64,000 bases of DNA, from the NCBI RefSeq assembly GCF_002246015.1, contig NZ_NOLJ01000008.1, positions 37,137 to 101,136 on the forward strand, given 5' to 3'. Source of the stretch: Nostoc sp. 'Peltigera membranacea cyanobiont' 210A. GTDB lineage: Bacteria; Cyanobacteriota; Cyanobacteriia; Cyanobacteriales; Nostocaceae. The position numbers and the translations under genes are program-made. The notes below the pieces were generated by a model. The model was not told the DNA's origin. It saw nothing but the letters and a program-made list of their open reading frames with translations, and did no database searches. This document shows positions 8,928-17,285 of this stretch, piece by piece (within the stretch, counting starts at the first letter, position 1; each line of letters starts with the position of its first letter).

Positions 8928-9647
8928 ATGAGTAAAATTCGTATCGCTCTGATTGAAGATCATGACCTAACTCGTGTGGGTATTCGTACAGCACTACAGC
9001 AAAAGGATGAAATTGAAGTTGTAGGTGAAGCTGCTAATGCTGCTGATGGTCTAAAAATGTTAAAAATGCTACAACCAGATATTGCCATTGTCGATATTGG
9101 TTTACCAGATAAGGATGGCATTGAGTTAACACGGGAGGTAAAATCTACTACTAATGGCCAGCAGCTACTTACAAAAGTATTAATTTTGACGCTGCGGGAT
9201 AACAAAGAAGCGGTGTTGGCAGCTTTTGCCGCTGGTGCAGACTCTTACTGTATGAAAGATATCAAATTTGATAATTTGCTGGAAGCAGTACGAGTAACTT
9301 ACAATGGCAACGCCTGGATCGATCCAGCGATCGCTCGGATTGTATTACAACAAGCGCAACAAAATCCTCAAAAGTTGGAATCGGTTTTGGTCGATTCCAA
9401 GACTATTGCTCCTAACCCTGATACTTTTGAGAATCTGGAAGGAATTCAACCTTACACCCTGACAGAAAGGGAATTGGAAGTGTTACAGTTGATTGTCGAA
9501 GGTTGTAGTAATGCAGTAATTGCGGAAAGACTTTACATCACAGTTGGCACTGTTAAAACTCACGTTCGCAATATTTTGAATAAGCTATGTGCCGATGACC
9601 GTACCCAAGCAGCAGTCCGCGCCTTGCGTTCTGGGTTAGTTGGATAA
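8928..9647 (+). CDS. NarL/FixJ-family two-component response regulator
   Basis: A 239-residue regulator. The N-terminal receiver domain has acidic residues E10 and D11, phospho-acceptor D56 (AIVDIGLPDKDG) and a conserved lysine in YCMKD. After a linker of about 40 residues, a LuxR-type helix-turn-helix spans about 175-235, beginning LTERELEVLQLIVEG, with recognition helix TVGTVKTHVRNILNKL. The ATG at 8928 is preferred to the TTG two codons earlier. No histidine kinase is adjacent, but the phosphatase/anti-sigma pair downstream is also signalling. The target promoter is unknown. Confidence 0.9.
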   Translation: MSKIRIALIEDHDLTRVGIRTALQQKDEIEVVGEAANAADGLKMLKMLQPDIAIVDIGLPDKDGIELTREVKSTTNGQQLLTKVLILTLRDNKEAVLAAFAAGADSYCMKDIKFDNLLEAVRVTYNGNAWIDPAIARIVLQQAQQNPQKLESVLVDSKTIAPNPDTFENLEGIQPYTLTERELEVLQLIVEGCSNAVIAERLYITVGTVKTHVRNILNKLCADDRTQAAVRALRSGLVG

Positions 9648-9810
9648 ATTTAATTTTGGTGTGGCTCGATTGAGGATAATCAAGGGAAACTCATAACTTT
9701 GAAAATATAACTTTTCAAAGTGAATGGCTTTTCTGATTTTCTCTTATTTATTAGGTGGGATAAACATCATGTTATCTCGCCATTCAAATATATAAAAACA
9801 AAAGTCAAAT

Positions 9811-11484
9811 ATGGCTGAGATTGGTACGGACAAACCTAAGCTCATGGTGGTAGATGATGAGCCAGATAACCTAGATTTACTCTACCGCACTTTTAGGCGA
9901 GATTTTCAAGTATATAAAGCCAATCATGCCTTTGGTGCTTTGGAAATCTTGGATCAATTTGGCGAAATGGCGGTAATTATTTCTGACCAAAGAATGCCAG
10001 AAATGAATGGGACTGAATTTTTTAGTCGCACCGTAGAGCGCTTTCCAGACACGATTCGGATTTTGTTAACTGGTTTTACTGATGTCGAAGATTTGGTAGA
10101 TGCGATTAACTCCGGTCAGGTATTCAAGTACATTACCAAACCCTGGAATCCAGAACGGCTCAGAGGTTTAGTTGAGCAAGCTACTGATACATATCGCCTA
10201 GTTAAGAAGCGCACCCAAGAATTACGTCGGGCCCTACGGCGAGAATCTTTGTTTAATGCGGTAACAACAGCAATTCGGGAATCTTTAGACTACGATAGTA
10301 TGCTGCAAAAAATTGTCGCAACTATTGGAGAAACATTTGAAGCTACCAGTTGCTTGCTCAAACCAGTAGAGGGCGATCGCCTCACACAAGACGAGTTTTT
10401 CTACCACGATCCGAAATCTGATGTATTAGATTCCGTCTTCGACTCCAGTGTTTTAATCGAAAAGGTGCTGGAAACCCGTCATTATCAACTTGCTCAAGAT
10501 ATATATAACGGTAATCCTAGTCACCACTTAGTTGTGCCACTTAGCTACCATCAGCATCTGTTGGCTGTGCTGACCCTCCACCAATGGGGACGCGATCGCC
10601 CTTGGGAAGACGAAGACATCCAACTAATTGCAGGTGTGGCCGAACAAGCAGCCTTAGCCCTCTCTCAAGCAAAACTCTACCAACGTCTCCAAGAAAAGCA
10701 ACAACAGATTCACACTGAGTTAGAGGTGGCTCGCCAAATTCAATACAACCTGCTACGCCAAAGTTTACCTGATATTAAAGGTGTAAAGGTACAAGCTTGC
10801 TGCTATCCGGCGCGCGAAGTCGGAGGCGATTTTTTTGAAGTTTTTGTCCATCCTAAAGGCGACTTGTGGCTGGCAGTGGGTGACGTTTCTGGCAAGGGCG
10901 TCCCAGCAGCTTTATTTATGGCTAGTATTATTTCAGTTTTGCGCCGAGAATTATCTCAAGAGACACCAGCAGAGCCGAATGTGGTCATGCAGAACCTCAA
11001 CCACGCTCTCAGTGAAGATTTAATTAGCAACAATTATTTTGTCACTCTTGTGTTAGCTTGTTATACCCCTAGCACTAAGGAACTGGTCTACACTAATGCC
11101 GGTCATATTTATCCAATATTATGGTCACGCCAAGGTGCTTTAGCCGAAAACCCCAATTACTTGAAAGTTCGCAGCGTTCCTTTGGGGATTTTGCCTAAGT
11201 GGCAGGCACAGTCTGGTCGCTTGGTTCTCGCTGCTGGAGACACATTGTTACTAGCCAGCGATGGAATTACAGAAGCAATGGTATCAAATAATCCTGATTC
11301 AACAGTAAAAACTGAGGCTGGGGTTGAGTCAGTGAACCGTTCGATGCTGAATCAAGATGGTCTTTGGCAACTCTTACAACAAGAGCAACAACCACTTTCT
11401 CTTAACCATTTATTAGCTCGCATCCAGGCAGATAATCACGTTCAAGAAGACGATCAAACTATACTTTCACTGGAGATTTTGTAA
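9811..11484 (+). CDS. REC-GAF-PP2C (RsbU-like) phosphatase
   Basis: A 557-residue three-domain regulator. Residues about 10-130 are a receiver domain with phospho-acceptor D59 (IISDQRMPEMNG) and TKPW. Residues about 160-300 are a GAF domain (SLFNAVTTAIRES to GVAEQAALALSQAKLY), and a short coiled coil follows. The C-terminal SpoIIE-type PP2C phosphatase carries REVGGDFFEVF, GDVSGKGVPAAL, SDGITEAM and EDDQTILSLE. Such proteins dephosphorylate anti-anti-sigma factors in response to phosphorylation. The stop is 3 bases from the ATG of the anti-sigma-like ATPase gene, so the two are surely co-translated. Confidence 0.9.
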   Translation: MAEIGTDKPKLMVVDDEPDNLDLLYRTFRRDFQVYKANHAFGALEILDQFGEMAVIISDQRMPEMNGTEFFSRTVERFPDTIRILLTGFTDVEDLVDAINSGQVFKYITKPWNPERLRGLVEQATDTYRLVKKRTQELRRALRRESLFNAVTTAIRESLDYDSMLQKIVATIGETFEATSCLLKPVEGDRLTQDEFFYHDPKSDVLDSVFDSSVLIEKVLETRHYQLAQDIYNGNPSHHLVVPLSYHQHLLAVLTLHQWGRDRPWEDEDIQLIAGVAEQAALALSQAKLYQRLQEKQQQIHTELEVARQIQYNLLRQSLPDIKGVKVQACCYPAREVGGDFFEVFVHPKGDLWLAVGDVSGKGVPAALFMASIISVLRRELSQETPAEPNVVMQNLNHALSEDLISNNYFVTLVLACYTPSTKELVYTNAGHIYPILWSRQGALAENPNYLKVRSVPLGILPKWQAQSGRLVLAAGDTLLLASDGITEAMVSNNPDSTVKTEAGVESVNRSMLNQDGLWQLLQQEQQPLSLNHLLARIQADNHVQEDDQTILSLEIL

Positions 11485-11487
11485 GTC

Positions 11488-11913
11488 ATGAAAAGTGAGC
11501 TTCATGTACCAAGCGACTTGAATTTTCTGAATATTGTTGAAAACTGGTTGTTGGGATGTTTGAAAATTCAGCTAGGGGAATCTGTGGATTGGTCGCGCCA
11601 ATCAAGTCGTTTGAGACTGGCTTTAGTGGAAGCCTACTCTAATGCAGTCCGTCACGCCCACAAGGATCAACCAAATTTACCCATTTTACTACGTTTAGAA
11701 GTGAAAGACCGGGATTTTGCCCTAGAAATTTGGGACTACGGCGAAGGCTTTGATATGTCTAACTACTACGCTCCAAACCCGATGGAAAAGCAAGAAGGTG
11801 GTTATGGTTGGCTGATTATGAATCGTCTCATGGATAAAGTAGATTACAAATTGCAGGTTAATGGCGCCAACTGTCTGAAGTTAGAAGCTACTTTACCCGA
11901 ATTAGTCCAATAG
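11488..11913 (+). CDS. RsbW-like anti-sigma regulatory ATPase (HATPase_c)
   Basis: A 141-residue GHKL-ATPase domain protein. The N-box is LALVEAYSNAVRHAH, the G1 box is IWDYGEGFDM, and the G2 region is EGGYGWLIMNRLMD. It matches serine-kinase anti-sigma factors (RsbW, SpoIIAB), which phosphorylate an anti-sigma antagonist and release or sequester a partner. It follows the REC-GAF-PP2C phosphatase after TAAGTCATG, giving a kinase/phosphatase partner-switching pair. The substrate STAS protein and sigma factor are not in the neighbourhood. Confidence 0.88.
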   Translation: MKSELHVPSDLNFLNIVENWLLGCLKIQLGESVDWSRQSSRLRLALVEAYSNAVRHAHKDQPNLPILLRLEVKDRDFALEIWDYGEGFDMSNYYAPNPMEKQEGGYGWLIMNRLMDKVDYKLQVNGANCLKLEATLPELVQ

Positions 11914-12113
11914 ACAAAAGTGACTATTTTTCAAGTCATGCTATTTATGAGTCAGAATTCAGAATTCAGGAGGGAGGTACTGCGTTATCCTGACTTGTTG
12001 GCTGTTAGCGTTCCCATAGGGTAGCAACTACCGTTCAGAATAAATCCATGAATTCTGTGTGACTGGGTGAGAAATATTGGTTTAAAACTTTGCCCTTTGT
12101 AGTTATTTGCTAC

Positions 12114-12545
12114 TTACTTTTCGCGACGTAAATTAAGTAACTCTTTAGGAGAAGCTAAAAGTTTGATTCTAGTATAAGAAATTTGCCGTTGTTGGTTAAG
12201 GATAAATAGCCACAAGACATTGACACTACACCACGAAGTTTGTGCTTTGCCTGTTACCTGGACTTGGATATCACCATTTTCTAAAGTCTCGGCTATTCCT
12301 GTGTTCGGGTAAGCTTTGATGTTTTGACCTTCTTGTTTTAAGTAGGCTGCGATCGCATCTGTCCCCACAATATCAGATTCAAATGGCGGACGCATTACAC
12401 CATCTATCGCAAATAAGGCAGCAGTTGCCTCAAATTCTCCTGCATTTAAGGTTTCAAAATAACGCAGTACGCTTGGTTCTGTAATTCCCTCAATCTGGAA
12501 TTCTTCTTTAAACTGCGCTGGCGATATAAATTCAGCAGAGGTCAT
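12114..12545 (-). CDS. OCP C-terminal-domain homolog (CTDH), NTF2-like carotenoid carrier
   Basis: A 143-residue NTF2-fold protein that aligns by eye with the C-terminal domain of the orange carotenoid protein: EGITEPSVLRYFETLNAGEFEATAALFA as EGIT...LRYF, then PPFESDIVG, then TGKAQTSW and the closing LLASPKELLNLRR. Y29 and W112 correspond to the carotenoid-contacting Tyr201 and Trp288 of OCP. C106 sits where CTDH proteins carry the cysteine linked to redox-dependent dimer formation. In Anabaena, CTDHs take carotenoid from membranes and pass it to helical carotenoid proteins. An HCP gene lies 2.7 kb away on the other strand. Confidence 0.87.
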   Translation of the reverse strand: MTSAEFISPAQFKEEFQIEGITEPSVLRYFETLNAGEFEATAALFAIDGVMRPPFESDIVGTDAIAAYLKQEGQNIKAYPNTGIAETLENGDIQVQVTGKAQTSWCSVNVLWLFILNQQRQISYTRIKLLASPKELLNLRREK

Positions 12546-12783
12546 AAAATTACCTGTATTATGCTATCTGAATATTAATTTCAATACAAAAATAAGTAAA
12601 AAAAAAGCTGCTGTTGAGATAGATTGCTACATATTAATAAATCTTTCTAACGATGGAAGTCTTGAACTGCTACGCACCTTAAGACAGGCTATATGTTGGG
12701 TAGGTAACAAATCTTAATTAAATGTATTGGCTACATAATATATAATTAAAGCGCCTTTATTTGGGCAAAATCCAGATAAAAAA

Positions 12784-13758
12784 ATGAATCAGTATTCTGT
12801 AACGAGCAGCAGTCTGGTGAAAGAAAAAGCCAGCGAGTTGGGCTTTCACAAAGTTGGAATTACTGCTGTAGATCGGATAAATGCCACAGAAGCCCAGAGG
12901 TTGCAAGCATGGATTGAACTAGGTTATCAGGCTGATATGAAATGGATGGCTAATCCAAAGCGTCAGGATATCCGCTTAGTGATGCCAGAGGTGCGATCGC
13001 TAGTGTGTGTAGCGCTGAATTACTACACACCACATCAACGTCCTGAAAGTGAGGAATACGCCAAAATTTCCCGTTATGGTTGGGGAAGGGATTATCACAA
13101 GGTGATGCATGGAAAACTCAAGCAGCTATCTATATGGCTAAAATCACTTGATCCAAGCGTATTAGCTCTTTATTATGCAGATACTGGCCCGGTGCCAGAT
13201 AAAGTGTTGGCTCAACTTGCCGGAATTGGTTGGATTGCCAAGAATGGTAATGTGATTACACGGGAATATGGCTCTTGGGTATTTTTGGGAGAAGTGTTGA
13301 CAAATTTAGAATTAGAGAGCGATCGCCCACACACAGAACACTGCGGTAGCTGTACTCGTTGTCTTCAGGCTTGTCCCACAGGTGCAATTACTCAGCCTTT
13401 TGTTGTCGATGCTAATCGCTGCATTGCTTATCATACGATTGAAAATCGTGACAAGGAATTGCCAGAAGCGATCGCATCTAATTTGCAAGGCTGGGTTGCT
13501 GGTTGTGATATTTGCCAAGATGTTTGTCCTTGGAATCAACGTTTTGCCCAAACAACTGATATTGAAGAGTTTCAGCCTTATCCTGGGAATATTGCTCCCC
13601 ACCTGCTAGAATTAGCCCAAATCTCAGATCGGGAGTGGGATAAACGATTTCCAGCATCTGCCTTGCGGCGGATTAAGCCAGAAATGTTACGACGCAACGC
13701 CCTAGCTAATCTTGACGCATCCAGGCAGAAGAATGACCCAGAAAGTAATTATTTTTGA
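12784..13758 (+). CDS. queG: Epoxyqueuosine reductase
   Basis: A 324-residue cobalamin- and iron-sulfur-dependent reductase that performs the last step of queuosine synthesis, converting epoxyqueuosine to queuosine in tRNA anticodons. The conserved ADTGPVPDK segment contains the catalytic aspartate. Two [4Fe-4S] motifs follow: CGSCTRCLQACPTGA and CDICQDVCPWN. Length and motif order match QueG without the HEAT tail of longer versions. The 3' end overlaps the start of the HAD gene by 26 bases, suggesting co-translation. Confidence 0.93.
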   Translation: MNQYSVTSSSLVKEKASELGFHKVGITAVDRINATEAQRLQAWIELGYQADMKWMANPKRQDIRLVMPEVRSLVCVALNYYTPHQRPESEEYAKISRYGWGRDYHKVMHGKLKQLSIWLKSLDPSVLALYYADTGPVPDKVLAQLAGIGWIAKNGNVITREYGSWVFLGEVLTNLELESDRPHTEHCGSCTRCLQACPTGAITQPFVVDANRCIAYHTIENRDKELPEAIASNLQGWVAGCDICQDVCPWNQRFAQTTDIEEFQPYPGNIAPHLLELAQISDREWDKRFPASALRRIKPEMLRRNALANLDASRQKNDPESNYF

Positions 13759-14368
13759 TTTTGATGGCACAATTGCTGATACAGTAGATGCCCTTGTAAG
13801 TATTGCTAATCGTTTAGCTATAGACTTTGGTTATAGACAAATAAGCCCAGAACAATTATCCTTCCTCAAGAACTTAACATCTAGGGAAATCATTAAGTAC
13901 TCAGGAGTTTCTCTATTTAAGATCCCTTTTTTAGTTAAAAAAGTTAAAGGGGAATTAAAAAACAAAATCCCAGAATTAAAGCCCATTCTGGGTATTAAGG
14001 AAGCATTAACAGAACTCCAAAATGAAGGATATAAACTAGGTATTATCACTTCTAATTCTAAAGAAAATGTGACGCAATTCCTCACAATCAATGATTTAAA
14101 TCACCTATTTGACTTTATCTACTCAGGAATTACAATTTTTGGCAAAACAACTATCATCAATAATGTCTTGAGGCAAAAACAACTCAAACCTCAAGAGGTT
14201 ATTTATGTTGGAGATGAAACCAGAGACATAGAAGCATCAAAAAAAGCAAATATCCAAGTGATTGCAGTCACTTGGGGCTTTAACTCATCGGAAGTACTAG
14301 CCAAGCAAAATCCAGATTATTTAATTCAGCAACCTAGCGAACTACTAGGAGTGATGAACAGTCGTTAA
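13733..14368 (+). CDS. HAD-superfamily hydrolase (phosphoglycolate-phosphatase-like)
   Basis: A 211-residue HAD-IA phosphatase. Motif I is IFDFDGTIADT near the N-terminus, motif II is GIITSNSKEN, a conserved lysine follows in FGKTT, and motif III is VIYVGDETRDIEASKKA. A helical cap occupies about 15-85. Gph-type phosphoglycolate phosphatases and PpaX/YjjG-like enzymes share this layout, so the substrate is open. The ATG at 13733 is preferred because AGGCAGAAGA precedes it at a suitable distance; an earlier TTG at 13712 adds only seven residues. The start lies inside queG. Confidence 0.85.
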   Translation: MTQKVIIFDFDGTIADTVDALVSIANRLAIDFGYRQISPEQLSFLKNLTSREIIKYSGVSLFKIPFLVKKVKGELKNKIPELKPILGIKEALTELQNEGYKLGIITSNSKENVTQFLTINDLNHLFDFIYSGITIFGKTTIINNVLRQKQLKPQEVIYVGDETRDIEASKKANIQVIAVTWGFNSSEVLAKQNPDYLIQQPSELLGVMNSR

Positions 14369-14534
14369 CTAATAAATAGTCAAAAGCGGATTAACAATAG
14401 TTCAAAACAGTAGAGGGGGCAATGTCTACCAATGCCGAGAACCTCAATTTTCTTTCATATTGGTGACATTGCCCATCTGACAAAATAAACCTCATCTATG
14501 TTGAAACCTAGAGTTTTTTAAAAGATATATTTAT

Positions 14535-14615
14535 GTAGGTTGGGTGGAGTGAAACGCAACCCAACATTACTACCAAATTTTATGTTGGGTTACGCTATCG
14601 CTGCACCCAACCTAC
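14535..14615. repeat. Short palindromic element with GTAGGTTGGGT / ACCCAACCTAC ends
   Basis: An 81-base stretch bounded by perfect 11-base inverted repeats, with an inner CAACCCAACATT / ATGTTGGGTT inverted pair. It lies in the 297-base gap between the convergent HAD gene and the acidic-protein gene. The organisation is that of a non-coding, foldable dispersed repeat. Confidence 0.6.
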
Positions 14616-14665
14616 AAAACTACGGTTCTCAACGTAGACGAGGTTTAGCAAGATATCAGGAAAAA

Positions 14666-15040
14666 TTAATTTTTCCGTTCACCCTTTTCTAAAGCTTGTT
14701 TTACTAAATCATCACTAACATTAGTTGCATCCCCAGCCTGAGAATTCCCAACTTCTTTTGCTAACTGTATAAAATCATCAGGATTGCCAGTTGACTGTGT
14801 TTGAGTTCTTGTCTCTTGTGGCTTAGAGGTTTGATATTTAGGTGCAGTAGCAGATTCGGCTGCTGCTCCACCTTCAGCTGTGCGATCGATTTCACTCACG
14901 CTGAATTTTTGTGCAGCTGCATAATCAGCATCAAAATCTACCGTTGGTGCTTTTTCTTCACCACTAGCTATGCTTTCAGCAGCTAATTGGGCCTCATGGG
15001 TGGGAGCTTCATTAACATTGGGCTTTACTTCATCAGGCAT
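14666..15040 (-). CDS. Small acidic low-complexity protein
   Basis: A 124-residue protein starting at ATG 15040 (MPDEVKPNVNEAP), preceded by TAAGGATT at ribosome-binding distance. An in-frame extension to 15112 lacks such a signal. The protein is rich in Ala, Glu, Asp, Thr and Gln, with no hydrophobic core until a short C-terminal helix (DDFIQLAKEVGN and DDLVKQALEKGE). It is probably largely disordered. It lies divergent from the helical carotenoid protein gene and shares its upstream region. Function not recognised. Confidence 0.6.
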   Translation of the reverse strand: MPDEVKPNVNEAPTHEAQLAAESIASGEEKAPTVDFDADYAAAQKFSVSEIDRTAEGGAAAESATAPKYQTSKPQETRTQTQSTGNPDDFIQLAKEVGNSQAGDATNVSDDLVKQALEKGERKN

Positions 15041-15262
15041 AATTAAAATCCTTAGGTTAAATTTTTTATTGCTTACTTGAAAGAGCATAGCAAAGTAATT
15101 AGTTCTTTCCATGCTCCCTTGGGAGAGACTTTACCTCTATTAAAAGGTAGATTAAAACTGGAATTTGCAATTAATATAACTCTTTCTATCGATAGTAGAA
15201 TCTGATGCTCAAACTTTGGTAAGCCTTTGTTTGATGTGTAAAATTTCTTTGGAAATAAAATT

Positions 15263-15793
15263 ATGACTGCAAGTTACGACAAAAGTATTTCTCAAGCTCA
15301 GAGCAATGAAACTCAAAAATTTGTGGATGGGTTTAACGCTTTAGATACCGATGCCAAATTAGCTTGGTTCTATTTTGTTTATGAAAAAATGGGTGATTCC
15401 ATCACACCAGCGGTTCCTGCTGCGGCTGAACCAGAGTTAGCACCAATTCTGCTCGGAGATTATTTTAAATTATCCGATGAGCAGCAACTAGATATTATGC
15501 GGGATATCGTTAACCGCAAAGACACAGAATATTCCCGTGCTTATGGGGCGATAAAAGAAAACAACCAGCTGCTAGTTTGGTATGCTTGGGCGGTAGCTAT
15601 GGGGGATACGGTGGTGGGAATGCCAGCTAGCTACCAGGCAAGTAAGGCAGTTAACGATCTGCTTTCCGAAATTGAAGGACTAGATTTTGAAGAGCAAATG
15701 TCAGTGTTTCGGACAATAGCTGGTGAAGTGGGTTACACGGATGTTAAGCCGATCGCAACGCAAGCAGAAACTGGAAAAACATCAAGTTTGTAA
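15263..15793 (+). CDS. Helical carotenoid protein (HCP, OCP N-terminal-domain homolog)
   Basis: A 176-residue all-helical protein matching the N-terminal carotenoid-binding domain of the orange carotenoid protein. Signature pieces are FNALDTDAKLAWFYFVYEKMG and SITPAVPAAAEPELAP, split around residue 45, and the later LLVWYAWAVAMGD. Y40 and W106 fall near the positions of OCP Tyr44 and Trp110, which sandwich the ketocarotenoid. Stand-alone HCPs quench singlet oxygen and, in some clades, phycobilisome fluorescence. A CTDH gene lies nearby (12114-12545), the likely carotenoid donor. The paralogue class cannot be fixed without phylogeny. Confidence 0.9.
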   Translation: MTASYDKSISQAQSNETQKFVDGFNALDTDAKLAWFYFVYEKMGDSITPAVPAAAEPELAPILLGDYFKLSDEQQLDIMRDIVNRKDTEYSRAYGAIKENNQLLVWYAWAVAMGDTVVGMPASYQASKAVNDLLSEIEGLDFEEQMSVFRTIAGEVGYTDVKPIATQAETGKTSSL

Positions 15794-15801
15794 TCAGCTT
15801 T

Positions 15802-15851
15802 GGCGATTAGAAATCGCGGCTACACAAACCAAAGTCCGCCTCTGCGGACTT
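15802..15851. repeat. Dispersed repeat (AATCGCGGCTACACAA / GTCCGC...GCGGAC)
   Basis: This stretch includes CGCGGCTACACAAACC and a GTCCGCC...GCGGAC hairpin, and it recurs at 60954-61000. Here it sits between the convergent HCP and ABC ATPase genes, where the hairpin could aid termination. Confidence 0.6.
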
Positions 15852-15858
15852 TAACAAA

Positions 15859-16623
15859 CTACGAGACAGCTAACTGACTCAAGTCGGCTGGGGTGAGGTT
15901 GGAGTGTACTACTTGACCATCACGGAACCAAACGATGCGCTGGGTTTGACGGGCAACTTCTGGTTCATGTGTCACCATAACAACCGTGATTCCACTGCCA
16001 TTGAGTTCGCCAAAAATATCTAAGACTTCTTGGGTTGTGTGCGAATCAAGTGCGCCTGTGGGTTCATCGGCGAGGAGTACCACGGGACGATTGACGATCG
16101 CACGGGCGATCGCTACTCTTTGTTGTTGTCCACCAGATAGTTGAGTTGGTTTGTTGTTAAGGCGATTTGCTAAACCTACTCGCGTCAATGCTTCTGTTGC
16201 GCGATCGCTTCTTTCTTTCGGACTCACACTAGCATAGACCATTGGTAGCATCACATTTTCTAATGCTGTGAGTTGGGGTAATAAATGGAATTGCTGGAAG
16301 ACAAAACCCAGCTTTTTATTACGGATGTGTGCCAAGGATTTATCATCCATTTGTGCCACATCAATATTATCTAAGTAATAATGTCCGCCTGTGGGTCGGT
16401 CTAGACAGCCAATAATATTCATAGCTGTGGATTTACCTGAACCAGAAGGCCCCATAATTGAACAATATTCGCCCTCGTGGATAGTTAAATTCACATCGTT
16501 AAGTGCTTTAACTTCAGTTTCGCCACTGCCATATATTTTAAAGATATTCTCCAAACGAATAATTGTTGATTTAGGGACGGGGTTAGGAACTAGAGAATCG
16601 GTAATTGAAATAGTGTTTGCCAT
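15859..16623 (-). CDS. MacB/DevA-type ABC transporter ATP-binding protein
   Basis: A 254-residue ATPase of the LolD/MacB/DevA class. It shows Walker A GPSGSGKST, Q-loop FQQFHLLPQLTALENV, signature LSGGQQQRVAIARA, Walker B VVLLADEPTGALD and VTHEP. An N-terminal leader of about 20 residues precedes the domain and a short tail follows. Such ATPases energise membrane-fusion-protein and permease exporters, for example DevBCA, which exports heterocyst glycolipids. No devB- or devC-like gene is adjacent, so the partners must be encoded elsewhere. The exported substrate is unknown. Confidence 0.85.
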   Translation of the reverse strand: MANTISITDSLVPNPVPKSTIIRLENIFKIYGSGETEVKALNDVNLTIHEGEYCSIMGPSGSGKSTAMNIIGCLDRPTGGHYYLDNIDVAQMDDKSLAHIRNKKLGFVFQQFHLLPQLTALENVMLPMVYASVSPKERSDRATEALTRVGLANRLNNKPTQLSGGQQQRVAIARAIVNRPVVLLADEPTGALDSHTTQEVLDIFGELNGSGITVVMVTHEPEVARQTQRIVWFRDGQVVHSNLTPADLSQLAVS

Positions 16624-16790
16624 AAGGATTTAGTTATTATTTGGTAGAGATGCAATTATAGCGATCGCTCAATTAAACTATAAGAAGCAGAGAAATTCTT
16701 CCAAGCTCTTGCTGTGATAACTCTTTAAGGTGATGTAGTAGAGCAAATAAAAGCTAACTATTATCTAGCATACTGAAGGGGGTGGTTGTA

Positions 16791-17285
16791 GTGTTGTCAT
16801 GTTTTAACGTAGCAGATTACTTTATCTGGTTAGCAAATGAAACAGGCTCTTTTATCAGTAATCTAAAGCTGCAAAAGCTTGTGTACTATGCTCAGGCTTG
16901 GCATCTTGCAATCAATGACACTCCTCTATTCCCAGAGGATTTTCAAGCCTGGATACATGGCCCTGTGATACCTGCGTTGTACCAGAAGTATAGGCTTTTT
17001 GGATGGCAACCAATTTTAGAAGATGCTAACCCAGAATTACCCCAAGAGGTTCAAGAGTTTCTAGATGAGGTTGCACAAGAATACTTTGCTTGTGATGGTT
17101 ATGAACTAGAGCAGATGACTCATGCCGAGACACCCTGGAATTTGGGTAGAGGAAATCTACCACTTGATGAAGCTTCCAACGAAGTTATTCAGAAACAGTG
17201 GATGAAGGAGTACTACGGATCTCGTGCCGACGAAGAAAACATCACAGATGATCAATTTGGAAAAACTAATTCAGCAGCATGGTGA
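16791..17285 (+). CDS. Panacea (SocA/DUF4065) domain protein, putative antitoxin
   Basis: A protein of about 164 residues dominated by a Panacea domain: NLKLQKLVYYAQAWHLA, then FQAWIHGPVIPALYQKY, then a C-terminal LEQMTHAETPW. Panacea domains are the antitoxin half of many different toxin-antitoxin pairs (PanAT) and also occur in SocA and GepA. The start is uncertain: GTG 16782, GTG 16791 and TTG 16794 are all possible. The GAAGGGGG sequence at about 16775-16782 favours 16791. The next gene begins inside this one, overlapping by about 38 bases, as in known pairs. Confidence 0.8.
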   Translation: MLSCFNVADYFIWLANETGSFISNLKLQKLVYYAQAWHLAINDTPLFPEDFQAWIHGPVIPALYQKYRLFGWQPILEDANPELPQEVQEFLDEVAQEYFACDGYELEQMTHAETPWNLGRGNLPLDEASNEVIQKQWMKEYYGSRADEENITDDQFGKTNSAAW

